This document shows, in pieces, positions 9,049 through 18,098 of a stretch of 64,000 nucleotides of DNA. The stretch's first letter is position 1. Each line of letters starts with the position of its first letter. The position numbers and the translations under genes are program-made. Source of the stretch: Balneolaceae bacterium (GTDB taxonomy: Bacteria; Bacteroidota; Rhodothermia; Balneolales; Balneolaceae); the NCBI GenBank assembly GCA_020832285.1, contig JAFIFB010000008.1, forward strand, positions 1-64,000. Reading direction: 5' to 3'. The notes under the pieces are model-generated. The model did no database searches, had not been told where the DNA came from, and saw nothing but the letters and a program-made list of their open reading frames with translations.

Positions 9049-9687
9049 ATGAAGCTCCATCCCTTTTATCACTTTTTACAACAGTCTGCCGGATCCGGTT
9101 TGCCGGGACGCGATGCGCAGATGAAAATGTCACCCATCCCCCTTGACCCCGATTTTGTACTTCCGAGAGACCCTTCTGGTACGGCTCACCCAAGCGGAGT
9201 TCTGATTCCGCTTTTTCCAGATCGCAATGAACAGCTTAGCGTGGTGCTGACACTCCGAACCGGCAACATCCGCCATGCCGGACAGATCAGCTTTCCGGGC
9301 GGACGAAGGGAAGGTGAAGAAACTCTTGAACAAACTGCACTGCGCGAAACTGAGGAAGAGATTGGCATTAAGCCGGATCACGTGATTTTGGCAGGTTCCA
9401 TCACTCCGCTTTATCTCTACCGGACCGACAACCAGATTACTCCTTATGTCGGTTTTTTACGGGATAAACCTGAACTGAAACCCAATCCCGATGAAGTTGA
9501 AGAAGCTTTTACCGTTTCGCTGGATGACCTGATCTCCGGTAAATATTTTAAAAGGGAAGAGTGGCATCTGAACCACACCTCGTTTGATGTGCCTTTCTGG
9601 AACATTCACCAGGTGCCGCTCTGGGGCGCAACGGCCATGATGCTGAATGAACTGCTGGAAATCTATAAAATTTTTAAAAAAAGTTGA
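9049..9687 (+). CDS. Nudix hydrolase, CoA pyrophosphatase type
   Basis: A 212-aa Nudix enzyme. The Nudix box lies in GGRREGEETLEQTALRETEE followed by EIGI, and it is preceded by TGNIRHAGQISFPGG, the UPF0035 extension typical of NudL/YeaB-like CoA diphosphatases, which split CoA into 4'-phosphopantetheine and 3',5'-ADP. It is convergent with the FGase-like gene (12-nt gap). Family is certain; the CoA preference follows from the extended motif. Confidence 0.88.
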   Translation: MKLHPFYHFLQQSAGSGLPGRDAQMKMSPIPLDPDFVLPRDPSGTAHPSGVLIPLFPDRNEQLSVVLTLRTGNIRHAGQISFPGGRREGEETLEQTALRETEEEIGIKPDHVILAGSITPLYLYRTDNQITPYVGFLRDKPELKPNPDEVEEAFTVSLDDLISGKYFKREEWHLNHTSFDVPFWNIHQVPLWGATAMMLNELLEIYKIFKKS

Positions 9688-9699
9688 TTTGCCAGTTCC

Positions 9700-10419
9700 T
9701 TAACGTGAACCGGTAATCTCAGATATAATTTGGGCAATCACCACACCATTTTGCTTAACAAAGTTTTCATCCAGGGCAAGTTTTTGGTTGACTTCCAGTT
9801 CAATTCCCAAATAATGAACTTCATCAAACTTTTTCCTTAGTGCAGTGGTAAACCCATCCGATGTGCCTTTGTAAGGCTGATTCATACGCACACGCATATC
9901 CGGCATTTTACTTTTCATTCGCTGTTTCCATTCCCGGCAAAAATCCTTCTCACTGGGTCGTGATGGATCATAAAGCAATCCAATTTCAAAATCCCGTTTT
10001 ATCCCGTTCAACTCCGGGACAAAGGAGTGAATCCCAACATGAACAGCTTGGCTGCCACTTTCGGTAATTTTCTCAATCGCCCCCTCCACACGCTGTCTGT
10101 ATGGATGGTAATAATTATTCAGCAGCTTCTCTTTCTCCCGTTCGGTCAGTTTTTGGCTAAACTCTGAATATAGCCTGGGGTGCCCTTGTGACCGGTTGAC
10201 CTCAATGAGCAGCCGGGTCCAGGGATAAACAAACAGAGGGCCACCCATGTTCTCTGACAAAATTTCCGCCAGCTGCAAGGCACCGGGATCCCACCCGCGA
10301 TGTGATTCCAGCACATCTTTTGCATCATCAACTTCAAAAAGATGGCCAAACTCTTCAGGGACATAATTCGAGGCATGCTCACAAGTAAAGATGTATTTAC
10401 GGCTGAAACGATCTCCCAT
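9700..10419 (-). CDS. N-formylglutamate amidohydrolase-like protein (FGase fold)
   Basis: A 239-aa zinc hydrolase of the N-formylglutamate deformylase/amidohydrolase family. It has the family marks EHASNYVPEEF, SHRGWDPGA, LIEVNRSQGHPRLY and VHVGIHSFVPELNG. It is the last gene of a four-gene unit and its start overlaps the preceding GCS2 gene by 23 nt, implying translational coupling. hutH lies nearby, but no hutU or hutI is present, so a role in histidine breakdown is not supported. I infer that it hydrolyses an amide made by the upstream ligases. See the findings for the operon. Confidence 0.85.
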   Translation of the reverse strand: MGDRFSRKYIFTCEHASNYVPEEFGHLFEVDDAKDVLESHRGWDPGALQLAEILSENMGGPLFVYPWTRLLIEVNRSQGHPRLYSEFSQKLTEREKEKLLNNYYHPYRQRVEGAIEKITESGSQAVHVGIHSFVPELNGIKRDFEIGLLYDPSRPSEKDFCREWKQRMKSKMPDMRVRMNQPYKGTSDGFTTALRKKFDEVHYLGIELEVNQKLALDENFVKQNGVVIAQIISEITGSR

Positions 10420-11656
10420 CCCTCAGACTGTTACAAAGTTCCGTGTAAATATTAAAAAGGTCGGGTTTTGTAAACCTGTTCGGGAGTGCATTTAAAATTC
10501 TTCTCGCAAGCGGTCCCTTCTCAAATATCAGATTAAGGTGAATCTCGGAGGTTTCTGAAAATAGATATACATCTTTCAATTCATCAAAAAGATAGTGGCA
10601 TAATTCTCCTGCAGAAATTTTCTTTTCCCGAAGTCCGAAAAGTGATAAAAAATCGGCATTTTGGATTACCGCCTGGTCTCCAAGTTTTATCGTTTTCATC
10701 AAAATGTGATAAAGTTCAGTTTCGCTCCATGCTTGTTGTTCTGCTCTTGTAGCCCATTTTTCATCCACAAGTGCTTTGGTAAGGTTAACCACCCATTCCA
10801 ATACTGCAATATCTGCACCCGGATATTCCTGATTATCGATCACCCTGATTTCTATGGTTTGCCGGTCCCACCGCGACATGGCACCCCGTGAGTTGAGCCA
10901 CTCTTCCTGCAGTATGCCATCGGTGTCGAACGGGGCAATTTCCCGGTACATAGGCTGAAAAATCTCCTGCTCATAACCAGATCTTGAAAACACCGGTTCA
11001 GGCACAATTTTTCCCGTAACCGAGGGAATCCTCATAGAATTGGTGCGGTACATCTCCATTCTGTAATCGAGAAATGGTTTCCGTTCAGCATCGGCGACGG
11101 GTGAGCTTGCCGCAACAGCAGGTATCAGTGGCAGCGTCAGGCGTGTTGCGGCATGAAGTTTCCCGAATTCATCATCACCATCGAATGGAAGATTCAGGTG
11201 TGTGCTTTGCAAGTTTGCCCAGCCATGACCCCGGCAATCGAATATGCGATGATAGGCCTCATAGATCAGGTTTTGTTCATGCGGCCAAAGTTTTACTTCT
11301 GTGAAGGGATTCATCCAGGGATGAATCGCGCCGGGCATCAAACGTGCTCCAAAACGTTCAAGAATTTTCTCTATAGCCCGGACCTGGCCCATAAATGCAC
11401 TGCGAAGAGGTTTGAGCGAAACCGCCGGACCGTTGGTTTTTATCTCAATCACATGCAGTACCAGTTCGTTACTCCATGCCATGCCTCCGAAAGAGTGTTC
11501 ATTTACAATTTTACCAGCAGCCTTTTCCAGCAGTCGGTCAGATACAGGCTTTACATCCAGAGTCTCACTGTCTGCAATCATATATTCCAGCTCAACACCG
11601 TATCCCTCAAATAGTGAAAGCGGGCGTTTTGTGTTGATTTCTACAGGACTGCTCAT
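10397..11656 (-). CDS. GCS2-family carboxylate-amine ligase (glutamate-cysteine ligase-like)
   Basis: A 419-aa protein of the GCS2/YbdK family (glutamine-synthetase-like fold), which joins the gamma-carboxyl of glutamate or a similar acid to an amine using ATP. Visible marks: GVELEYMIAD near the N terminus with an ATP/metal Glu, IHPWMNPFTEVKLWPHE, GHGWANLQSTHLNLPF, RTNSMRIPSVTGKIVPEP, and WDRQTIEIRVID near the C terminus. Its start codon overlaps the stop of the upstream ATP-grasp gene by 4 nt (ATGA). Here it most likely acts on a peptide or amino-acid conjugate and not in glutathione synthesis. Confidence 0.88.
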   Translation of the reverse strand: MSSPVEINTKRPLSLFEGYGVELEYMIADSETLDVKPVSDRLLEKAAGKIVNEHSFGGMAWSNELVLHVIEIKTNGPAVSLKPLRSAFMGQVRAIEKILERFGARLMPGAIHPWMNPFTEVKLWPHEQNLIYEAYHRIFDCRGHGWANLQSTHLNLPFDGDDEFGKLHAATRLTLPLIPAVAASSPVADAERKPFLDYRMEMYRTNSMRIPSVTGKIVPEPVFSRSGYEQEIFQPMYREIAPFDTDGILQEEWLNSRGAMSRWDRQTIEIRVIDNQEYPGADIAVLEWVVNLTKALVDEKWATRAEQQAWSETELYHILMKTIKLGDQAVIQNADFLSLFGLREKKISAGELCHYLFDELKDVYLFSETSEIHLNLIFEKGPLARRILNALPNRFTKPDLFNIYTELCNSLRDGRSFQP

Positions 11657-13116
11657 GAAGTACCTTTCTTTTTTTCTTCGATACGCCGCAGAAGTTCAAG
11701 CATTATTTTCCTGTACAATTCATCTTTCAGAACAGCATCTTCCAGCCCCGCATCAACACTCGGATTGTCATTCACCTCAATCACATACGACTGGTTATCC
11801 ACCTCCTTGAGGTCAACGCCGTAAAGGCCATCCCCGATCAAAGCAGCAGCCTTGATTGCGGTATCCAGCACATGTGGAGGGATCTCATCAGCCGGTATGG
11901 TTTCACTGTCGCCTTCATAAATTTTTCCGTCATCCGGACGTTCATAAATCTGCCAATGTTGCCTTGCCATAAAATACTTGCACGCGAATAGAGGGCATCT
12001 GTTCAGGATACCAACTCTCCAGTCAAATTCAGTCGGAATAAACCGCTGAACAATCAAAAGTTCTGACTTTTCAAAAAGATTTTCCGCCATATGCACAAAT
12101 TCCTCAACATTATCGGCCTTCACAACTCCCTGGGAGAAAGAGCTGTCGGGCTGCTTCAGTATACAGGGGAATCCCAGCTTTTCCTGAACCATATTCGTTT
12201 GAACCGATTGGATAATCAGAGTATCTGGTGCAGGAATGTTGTGTTTGTTCAGAAGCTCGGCCAGGTATACTTTGTTGGTGCACTTCAGGATTGATTCGGG
12301 ATCGTCAATTACAATCAGCCCCTCGGCAGCTGCACGGCGGGCCATACGGTAAGTATGATGGTTTACATGTGTCGTTTCCCTTATAAAAAGGGCGTCAAAC
12401 TCATTCAGGCGCGAGGCGTCATCTTTGGTAATAAGCTCAGTGTAGAAATGTAGAGCTTCGGCTGCCTGAATAAATTTGCGGATCGCCTTTTCATTGGATG
12501 GCGGCATTTTTTCATCCGGGTTCACCAAAATAGCAAGATCGTATCGCGATTCCTTTTTGGAAACTCCCCGGTATCTTTTTTTAAAAAACTCCTGAGCCAT
12601 TTCCGATACGAAGGGCCGGTGCTCTCCCGGGATTTCACTTGTGGCAATTGGTTGAATATTCTTTAAGAACCATTCCTTATCTTTGCGGAAAAACTCTGCA
12701 CGAAGTAAGGGTGCCTGGAAATGGTCAAACAACCGGCCTGATAGCTTATCGTATCGTTTAGCAAGATTTTTTCCAAAGTAAATACTGAGCGTAAACCTCT
12801 TTCCCTGAATGGGTTTAAGGCTTTTTTGAATAAGTACGTCCAGTTCATCCGAAACGATTCGGATAATAGTTTTGGACTTGAGATCCTGGATAGCCAGTAC
12901 ATTCGGAAAGGGTTTATGCCCCCGTGCAGTTGCCAGCAGCGAAACATAATAGCCAAGGGTCTGATAACGATAGCTCCGGCTCAGATTAAATACTTTTGCA
13001 TTACGAAGTGCAATGTATTGAGGATCGGTGATATAATTTTTTGCCGAAATTACCTGCACACCGGGAATATCCAGCAGCCAGTTTTCAGGATTGTTAACTA
13101 CCACAAGTTGATGCAT
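11653..13116 (-). CDS. RLAN-domain RimK-like ATP-grasp ligase
   Basis: A 487-aa protein. The first ~150 residues form the RLAN (RimK-like ATP-grasp N-terminal) region, with SAKNYITDPQYIALRNAKVF, SRSYRYQTLGYYVSLLATAR and GHKPFPN. The C-terminal ~220 residues are an ATP-grasp domain with FPCILKQPDSSFSQGV, LIVQRFIPTEFDWRVGIL and the metal-binding GVDLKE plus VIEVNDNPSVDAG. Relatives add glutamate or other amino acids to a carboxylate through an acylphosphate. It follows the C39 peptidase gene by 8 nt and overlaps the GCS2 gene by 4 nt. Confidence 0.9.
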   Translation of the reverse strand: MHQLVVVNNPENWLLDIPGVQVISAKNYITDPQYIALRNAKVFNLSRSYRYQTLGYYVSLLATARGHKPFPNVLAIQDLKSKTIIRIVSDELDVLIQKSLKPIQGKRFTLSIYFGKNLAKRYDKLSGRLFDHFQAPLLRAEFFRKDKEWFLKNIQPIATSEIPGEHRPFVSEMAQEFFKKRYRGVSKKESRYDLAILVNPDEKMPPSNEKAIRKFIQAAEALHFYTELITKDDASRLNEFDALFIRETTHVNHHTYRMARRAAAEGLIVIDDPESILKCTNKVYLAELLNKHNIPAPDTLIIQSVQTNMVQEKLGFPCILKQPDSSFSQGVVKADNVEEFVHMAENLFEKSELLIVQRFIPTEFDWRVGILNRCPLFACKYFMARQHWQIYERPDDGKIYEGDSETIPADEIPPHVLDTAIKAAALIGDGLYGVDLKEVDNQSYVIEVNDNPSVDAGLEDAVLKDELYRKIMLELLRRIEEKKKGTS

Positions 13117-13124
13117 TGACCGAT

Positions 13125-13817
13125 CTATTTTGGGGTGATGATGATTAGGTTCGCATCATATGTTACGATACCAAGCAAGATAGCATTAATTACACGATCT
13201 ATTTTAAGCTTGTAAAACAGCCCGTCAGTAACCGGACTTTTTCCCAGAGGATCGGCTATATAGACTTCCCGGTTTTGCACATCGTAGCCTTGCAGCACCA
13301 CAAAATGACCCGTAGGCTCTCCGCGAATATCATCATAAATAAGCTCCGGGCCGAACTCCCTCGCGCTCTGATAGAGGTAGGTTGCGCTTAAACCGGCAAT
13401 AATCGGTTGGTCTTTTCTAAGGTACCTTCGTATAATGGCCGGGCGCAAATCTTCGAACCGAATACGGCCACCCAGCTTCAAAAACCTGACATATGCATCT
13501 ATAGCGGTTTTCAGTTTTTCATCCTGTTTGAATTCGGCCTGTTTTTGAAGCTTTTCTATAATAATTTTTCGGGTCTGGCCTTTCCAGGTTGGATCAAATA
13601 CGTGCAGGTTATAAGTACAAATTGTTGCTTGATATCCCCTTTTAAGTGCATGAACAGCTAAAAGAGCTCCCAGAGTGCCTCCATCTTCCAATTGAGGCAC
13701 TTGTTCAATTACTGTACTAAGTGATACCGGATCGTTGTAATATTCATAAATAGTTTGCAAACAGGTCGGGCCACAGGTTGTTTCATCAGGTTGTTTTTTA
13801 ATAGGGATGTTCAGCAT
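13125..13817 (-). CDS. C39-like cysteine peptidase, first gene of the ligase operon
   Basis: A 230-aa papain-fold protein. Residues fitting a C39/BtrH-like active site are Q9 (oxyanion hole) and C15 in KKQPDETTCGPTCL, H171 in PTGHFVVLQGYD and D189 in YIADPLG. It has no signal peptide or transporter fusion, so it should act in the cytosol, unlike the bacteriocin-processing C39 domains of ABC exporters. It heads a unit with the RLAN-RimK, GCS2 and FGase-like genes. Peptidase and transpeptidase activities are both plausible. Confidence 0.82.
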   Translation of the reverse strand: MLNIPIKKQPDETTCGPTCLQTIYEYYNDPVSLSTVIEQVPQLEDGGTLGALLAVHALKRGYQATICTYNLHVFDPTWKGQTRKIIIEKLQKQAEFKQDEKLKTAIDAYVRFLKLGGRIRFEDLRPAIIRRYLRKDQPIIAGLSATYLYQSAREFGPELIYDDIRGEPTGHFVVLQGYDVQNREVYIADPLGKSPVTDGLFYKLKIDRVINAILLGIVTYDANLIIITPK

Positions 13818-13944
13818 CGGCAGCAGGCAATTTCTAAATCAGATTTACGGTTATTAACGTAAATGAAAGTAAAACAGATATTTTATACTCATAATAATTG
13901 CCATATTCCCTGTAAAATTCAGCATTTTTTGTCCTCCGGGCTGC

Positions 13945-13976
13945 TTAACCTGCATTATTCACCAAGAAATTTGGTT
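13945..13976 (-). repeat. Dispersed TTGGTGA repeat, copy 2 (fullest copy)
   Basis: Read on the minus strand it runs ACCAAATTTCTTGGTGAATA, then ATGCAGGTTAA. It lies in the divergent promoter region between the C39 peptidase gene and hutH, about 60-90 bp before the hutH start. It matches the copies at 122, 34303, 38671 and 60868. Confidence 0.65.
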
Positions 13977-14033
13977 GAATAACTGTGCCCCGGCCCGTTT
14001 CACTGTTCCCGGCAATCTAAAAAAGATAAAACG

Positions 14034-15548
14034 ATGGAATTCCTTCAGACAGATCTAACCATTTCAACTCTTTATGAAGATCTGGCGAAATGCCTTCAGC
14101 AACTTGAACAAGATCCCTCAGCCGTAATTTCATCCCGCGCAATCGTGGATGAAGCATTGAAGGATGGTAACGCTTACTACGGAATCAATACCGGTTTCGG
14201 AGTCATGGCTACGCAGCGGATTTCTGATGAACAGCTCACTCAACTTCAGCGAAATCTGATACTCTCGCACGCGGCTGGGGTTGGTGATTTAATTCCCAAA
14301 GAGATTTGCAGACTGATGCTTCAGCTCAAAATTCATTCCCTGTCCATCGGATATTCTGGAATTTCGATGGAGACTCTGGAACGGCTCATCTTTTTTTTAA
14401 AACATGATCTGATTCCCGCCATTCCTCAAAAAGGTAGCGTTGGAGCTTCGGGCGATCTGGCCCCGCTGGCTCATATGTCGCTGCCACTCCTTGGACTTGG
14501 AATTTTCTGGAATGATGAGGGAACTGGCGTAACCGATGCACCGGAAGTGCTTGAAAAGTATAACATCGAACCGATTGAACTAAAACCGAAAGATGGACTT
14601 TCGTTAATCAACGGTACCCAGCTGATGAGTGCTTACGGTGCGTTTGTTCTTGAAAAAACGCTGCATCTTCTCAAAATGGCAGATGTGGCTGCCGCGATGA
14701 GTCTTGAAGCACTACAGGGAAGTATAATACCATTTGATAAACGTATTCTTGCTATTCGACCGCATAAAGGTCAGGATGAGGTTGCGGCCAATGTACGCTT
14801 TCTACTCGAAAAGAGTAAGATTCTGGAGTCTCACCGCCATTGCGGCAAAGTACAGGATCCCTATTGCCTGCGATGCGTTCCGCAGGTTCACGGTGCCAGC
14901 CGCGATGCAATTCGGCATGCTATCTCTGTGGTAGAAACCGAAATCAACTCCGTAACCGATAATCCGCTGGTTTTCCCCGGCGGCGATATTCTGAGCGGAG
15001 GTAATTTTCACGGTCAGCCGCTGGCACTTGCAATGGACTATGCGAAAATCGCTATTGCTGAACTCGCAGGCATCTCGGAACGAAGAATTTACCTGCTTCT
15101 GGATGGGCACGACGGACTTCCCAAACTGCTGATGCAGGAGACGGGAATCAACTCCGGGTTTATGATTCCGCAGTACACCGCAGCAGCACTCGTTTCAGAG
15201 AATAAAGTCCTTTGCCATCCTTCTTCTGTCGATTCCATCCCAACAAGCCTCGGGCAGGAAGATCACGTGAGCATGGGCAGCATCAGTGCGCTCAATCTGC
15301 TGAAGGTGTACGAAAACGTGGAGACAGTACTTGCCATCGAACTCTTCACAGCGGCGCAGGCACTCGACTTCAGGAAACCACTGAAGCCGGGTAATGGTGT
15401 GGAGGCAGCCCATAAAATTATCCGTGAATCGATACCCCACGCCACCGAAGATCACTATTTTAAAGATGACATCAATAAAGCGATTGATCTCATACGACTC
15501 CGTGATTTCGTTCTCCAGCTTGAAACATCAGATACGACCTTATATTGA
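14034..15548 (+). CDS. hutH: Histidine ammonia-lyase
   Basis: A 504-aa enzyme that converts L-histidine to urocanate and ammonia. The Ala-Ser-Gly triad that self-cyclises to the MIO cofactor is at residues 138-140 (GSVGASGDLAPLAHM). YYGINTGFGVMAT near residue 50 carries the active-site Tyr, and NGTQLMSAYGAF and the VTDNPLVF region are also standard. The rest of the hut pathway is absent from this window, so hutH is separated from hutU/hutI or serves another role. It is divergent from the ligase operon. Confidence 0.95.
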   Translation: MEFLQTDLTISTLYEDLAKCLQQLEQDPSAVISSRAIVDEALKDGNAYYGINTGFGVMATQRISDEQLTQLQRNLILSHAAGVGDLIPKEICRLMLQLKIHSLSIGYSGISMETLERLIFFLKHDLIPAIPQKGSVGASGDLAPLAHMSLPLLGLGIFWNDEGTGVTDAPEVLEKYNIEPIELKPKDGLSLINGTQLMSAYGAFVLEKTLHLLKMADVAAAMSLEALQGSIIPFDKRILAIRPHKGQDEVAANVRFLLEKSKILESHRHCGKVQDPYCLRCVPQVHGASRDAIRHAISVVETEINSVTDNPLVFPGGDILSGGNFHGQPLALAMDYAKIAIAELAGISERRIYLLLDGHDGLPKLLMQETGINSGFMIPQYTAAALVSENKVLCHPSSVDSIPTSLGQEDHVSMGSISALNLLKVYENVETVLAIELFTAAQALDFRKPLKPGNGVEAAHKIIRESIPHATEDHYFKDDINKAIDLIRLRDFVLQLETSDTTLY

Positions 15549-15699
15549 TCTGCAGAAACAGCCTTTTTGATGTAAAAACAGAAATTTAACGAGCGGTGCA
15601 CTCGTAATCCTTAAAAAATTGAACTTGGCATGTGTATCGTGCTTGATTATAATTTTTATAAAACAACGCTCAACACCGCCTGATCCTAAAAAATCTTTT

Positions 15700-16623
15700 A
15701 TGGAATACCGATTCATGATTGCCGGGCCAACCGCTTCCGGTAAAACCGCCCTCTCTATTGACCTGGCAACGCAGATCAACGCAGAGATTATCTCTGTGGA
15801 TTCCCGCCAGTGTTACCGATACCTGGACATTGGAACGGCCAAGCCAACGAAATCTGAGCAGAGTGAAATTCCCCATCACAATATTTCTGTGCTCAACCCC
15901 GACCAGGAAGACAGTGTTGCAGATTTTCTGAAACGGGCGGAAGTATACACCAAAGATATTAAATCCCGCGGGAAGAGAGTGATTTACTGCGGAGGAAGCA
16001 CACTGCATCTTCAGTCGCTCATTCGCCCGCTGGATGATATTCCATCGGCCAATCCCGAAAATATTCGAAAACTGAATGATAAAGCGGATAATCAGGGACT
16101 GGAATCTCTTTTCAGTCAATTGCAAAAGACAGATCCGGAATATGCTAAAAAAATGGATGGTTTAAACCGTCAGCGCATCATACGTGCGCTGGATGTTTGG
16201 TACCAAACCGGTAAATCGTTCAGCAGTTTTCACTCAGATGAGCCGCTTGAACCGCCTAATGACCTGCTCGTGTTTGCTCTTCATCACCCCCGGAAAGAAC
16301 TTCACCAGCGTATCTCTGTGCGTACAGAACAGATGTTGGAACAGGGCTTCCTGAACGAAGTAAAGAGCCTGCTTCAACAGGGCTTCAGCCCGGATTTGCA
16401 GGCCATGAATACCGTGGGTTACCGCCAGGCCATATCATATCTTAAAGAAGAAATTTCTTTCGATCAGATGAAAAAAGAGATCAAAACAGCCACCCGCCGT
16501 TATGCCAAGAGACAGATTACCTGGCTGCGCCGCTGGCCGTTCTTAACCTGGCTCGACATGGACAGGCTTTCTACACAAGAGGTTATAAAAACGATACTTT
16601 CCTATCAGAATCAGCCAGACTGA
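15700..16623 (+). CDS. miaA: tRNA dimethylallyltransferase
   Basis: Transfers the dimethylallyl group to A37 of tRNAs that read codons starting with U. The P-loop GPTASGKTAL sits at the N terminus, followed by SVDSRQCYRYLDIGTAKPT, YCGGSTLHLQ and LNRQRIIRALDVW. I start at ATG 15700 (307 aa); the frame is open back to 15619, but the extra residues have no counterpart in the family. It follows hutH after about 150 bp and may be cotranscribed. Confidence 0.93.
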   Translation: MEYRFMIAGPTASGKTALSIDLATQINAEIISVDSRQCYRYLDIGTAKPTKSEQSEIPHHNISVLNPDQEDSVADFLKRAEVYTKDIKSRGKRVIYCGGSTLHLQSLIRPLDDIPSANPENIRKLNDKADNQGLESLFSQLQKTDPEYAKKMDGLNRQRIIRALDVWYQTGKSFSSFHSDEPLEPPNDLLVFALHHPRKELHQRISVRTEQMLEQGFLNEVKSLLQQGFSPDLQAMNTVGYRQAISYLKEEISFDQMKKEIKTATRRYAKRQITWLRRWPFLTWLDMDRLSTQEVIKTILSYQNQPD

Positions 16624-16714
16624 CCCAAAGCCAATCACGAACAAAGCATCCGGGGAACTTACTCGCCGTTTCATTATTAAAGAAAGAAACGCTTAAACAA
16701 ACTGATTTTCCATT

Positions 16715-17194
16715 ATGAAAACAACTATACGGGTTCTTGTTTTATTCGCTGTAATTTTTTCATTTACTTTGCAAACATCGAAAGCTCAGGTAACCGCAGG
16801 TGCGGGAATGGCTTTTGGGGCCGATATTGAACAGGTCGGGATTCAGGGTGATCTTCACTACCGGCTTTCCGGAATGCCTTCAATCCATTTCGGGGGCGGA
16901 TTTACCTACTATTTCCCGAAAGATAACCATGATTTTTACGAGATAAATTTGAATGGAGCGTACACGTTTTATGAAGAATTTATGTTCAGATCGTACGCCT
17001 TCACGGGGCTGAATTATGCCCGATCCAAAACCGCACATCAGAACGCTTCCGTTTCGGATTCAGCATTTGGTTTGAACGCCGGTATCGGTGCGGAATACGA
17101 TTTCGGCCGGCTCAGAGCGTTCGGCGAACTGAAATATGTGATCAGTGAATTTGACCAGGCGGTCTTTACCATCGGGCTGCGGGTTCCTTTCTGA
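16715..17194 (+). CDS. Small outer-membrane beta-barrel protein
   Basis: A 159-aa protein with a Sec signal peptide (cleavage near SKAQ), then alternating aromatic and glycine-rich strands (GGGFTYYFP, FRSYAFTGLNYARS, GIGAEYDFG) and a C-terminal VFTIGLRVPF ending in Phe. These are features of an 8-strand OmpW/OmpA-like barrel. The function is unknown. It stands in its own transcription unit after miaA. Confidence 0.75.
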   Translation: MKTTIRVLVLFAVIFSFTLQTSKAQVTAGAGMAFGADIEQVGIQGDLHYRLSGMPSIHFGGGFTYYFPKDNHDFYEINLNGAYTFYEEFMFRSYAFTGLNYARSKTAHQNASVSDSAFGLNAGIGAEYDFGRLRAFGELKYVISEFDQAVFTIGLRVPF

Positions 17195-17499
17195 TTTTGG
17201 GACAATTTTGTATTTATGCGCTTGAATATAATCAGACCTTATTAGCAACAGGCTTTCAGTTATCAACAGGGAACCAGGACATTGATATACTGATAGTTGA
17301 ATGCCGAAAACCATCAGCCTTTCACAAGGAAATTTAAAACTCCTTCAATGGCTCCAGACTTGCTTTTAACTGCTATTCGGGGTCTTGATTATTCATTTTT
17401 ATTCAACTTATATCGCCCTCCTCTTTTTCGGATCAGTGGTAGCAGCTAAGCTGCATAACCGTTAACTTATGAGTTTAGAATCAATCCGAATAAAACCGT
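17195..17499. other. Intergenic region upstream of purS
   Basis: About 305 bp. A 13-bp dyad, GCAGCT-A-AGCTGC, lies at 17442-17454, about 45 bp before the purS start, and could be a regulator site. I looked for a purine-riboswitch-like fold and saw none. The ORFs here are shadows only. Confidence 0.45.
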
Positions 17500-17745
17500 A
17501 TGTACAAAGCAAAAGTAAACATTACGCTTAGAAAATCCATTCTCGATCCAAAAGGCAAAGCCGCTCATCATGCACTTCAGAATCTTGGGCTGAATGATGT
17601 AAAAGATGTGAGAATCGGAAAGTTTATTGAGCTGAATATTAATGCCAAATCGAAAGATGAAGCTCATCAGCTGGCTGAAACTGCCTGTACAAAACTGCTT
17701 GCAAATGAGGTGATGGAAGATTATCACATTCAAATTGAAGAATGA
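17500..17745 (+). CDS. purS: Phosphoribosylformylglycinamidine synthase subunit PurS
   Basis: An 81-aa subunit of the three-part FGAM synthase (PurS-PurQ-PurL), fourth step of purine synthesis. PurS joins the glutaminase PurQ to the synthase PurL. Typical sequence: YKAKVNITLRKSILDPKGKA, followed by the VRIGKFIELNI strand and LLANEVMEDYHIQI at the end. purL is not in this stretch. It is the first gene of a purS-clpS-purQ cluster. Confidence 0.93.
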   Translation: MYKAKVNITLRKSILDPKGKAAHHALQNLGLNDVKDVRIGKFIELNINAKSKDEAHQLAETACTKLLANEVMEDYHIQIEE

Positions 17746-17758
17746 CGATCAAACCGGA

Positions 17759-18094
17759 ATGCACAAAGATGCCGCCCTGTTTTCTCTGATGGCCCAGATT
17801 GAACCGAAAAAAAAGCCGCTGGTTGAAGTGGACGTGATGGAGGAGACTCAGGAAGATGAAGCTCTGGACACTCCGTGGAAACTCATCTTGTATGATGATG
17901 ACATCCATACATTCGATGAAGTGATCAATCAGCTCATCAAAGCGCTGGGCTGCAGTAAATCTCACGCTGAAGAGTTAACCTTCAGAGTACATAACGAAGG
18001 TAAGGCTGTGGTTTTCGAAGGCAGTTTCGAAGAGTGCCTCAAGCGAAATTCTGTACTACAGGAAATTCAACTTATTACTGAAATAAAAGGATAA
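17759..18094 (+). CDS. clpS: ATP-dependent Clp protease adaptor ClpS
   Basis: Adaptor that delivers N-degron substrates to ClpAP. The core spans PWKLILYDDDIHTFDEVINQ through KALGCSKSHAEEL and HNEGKAVVFEGSFEEC, including the DD.H.F substrate pocket. The N-terminal ~30 residues are poorly conserved and the start is uncertain: ATG 17759 is used here, while TTG 17735 (overlapping purS) and ATG 17789 are alternatives. Lying between purS and purQ with only 4 nt before purQ is unusual for this gene. Confidence 0.88.
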   Translation: MHKDAALFSLMAQIEPKKKPLVEVDVMEETQEDEALDTPWKLILYDDDIHTFDEVINQLIKALGCSKSHAEELTFRVHNEGKAVVFEGSFEECLKRNSVLQEIQLITEIKG

Positions 18095-18098
18095 TACC

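Noticed and set aside
9700-10419. Calling the FGase-like gene hutG
   Set aside because: It is coupled to the GCS2 gene by a 23-nt overlap and no other hut gene except divergent hutH is present.
17195-17499. Purine riboswitch upstream of purS
   Set aside because: No three-way-junction pattern or conserved riboswitch bases could be seen; only a 13-bp dyad.
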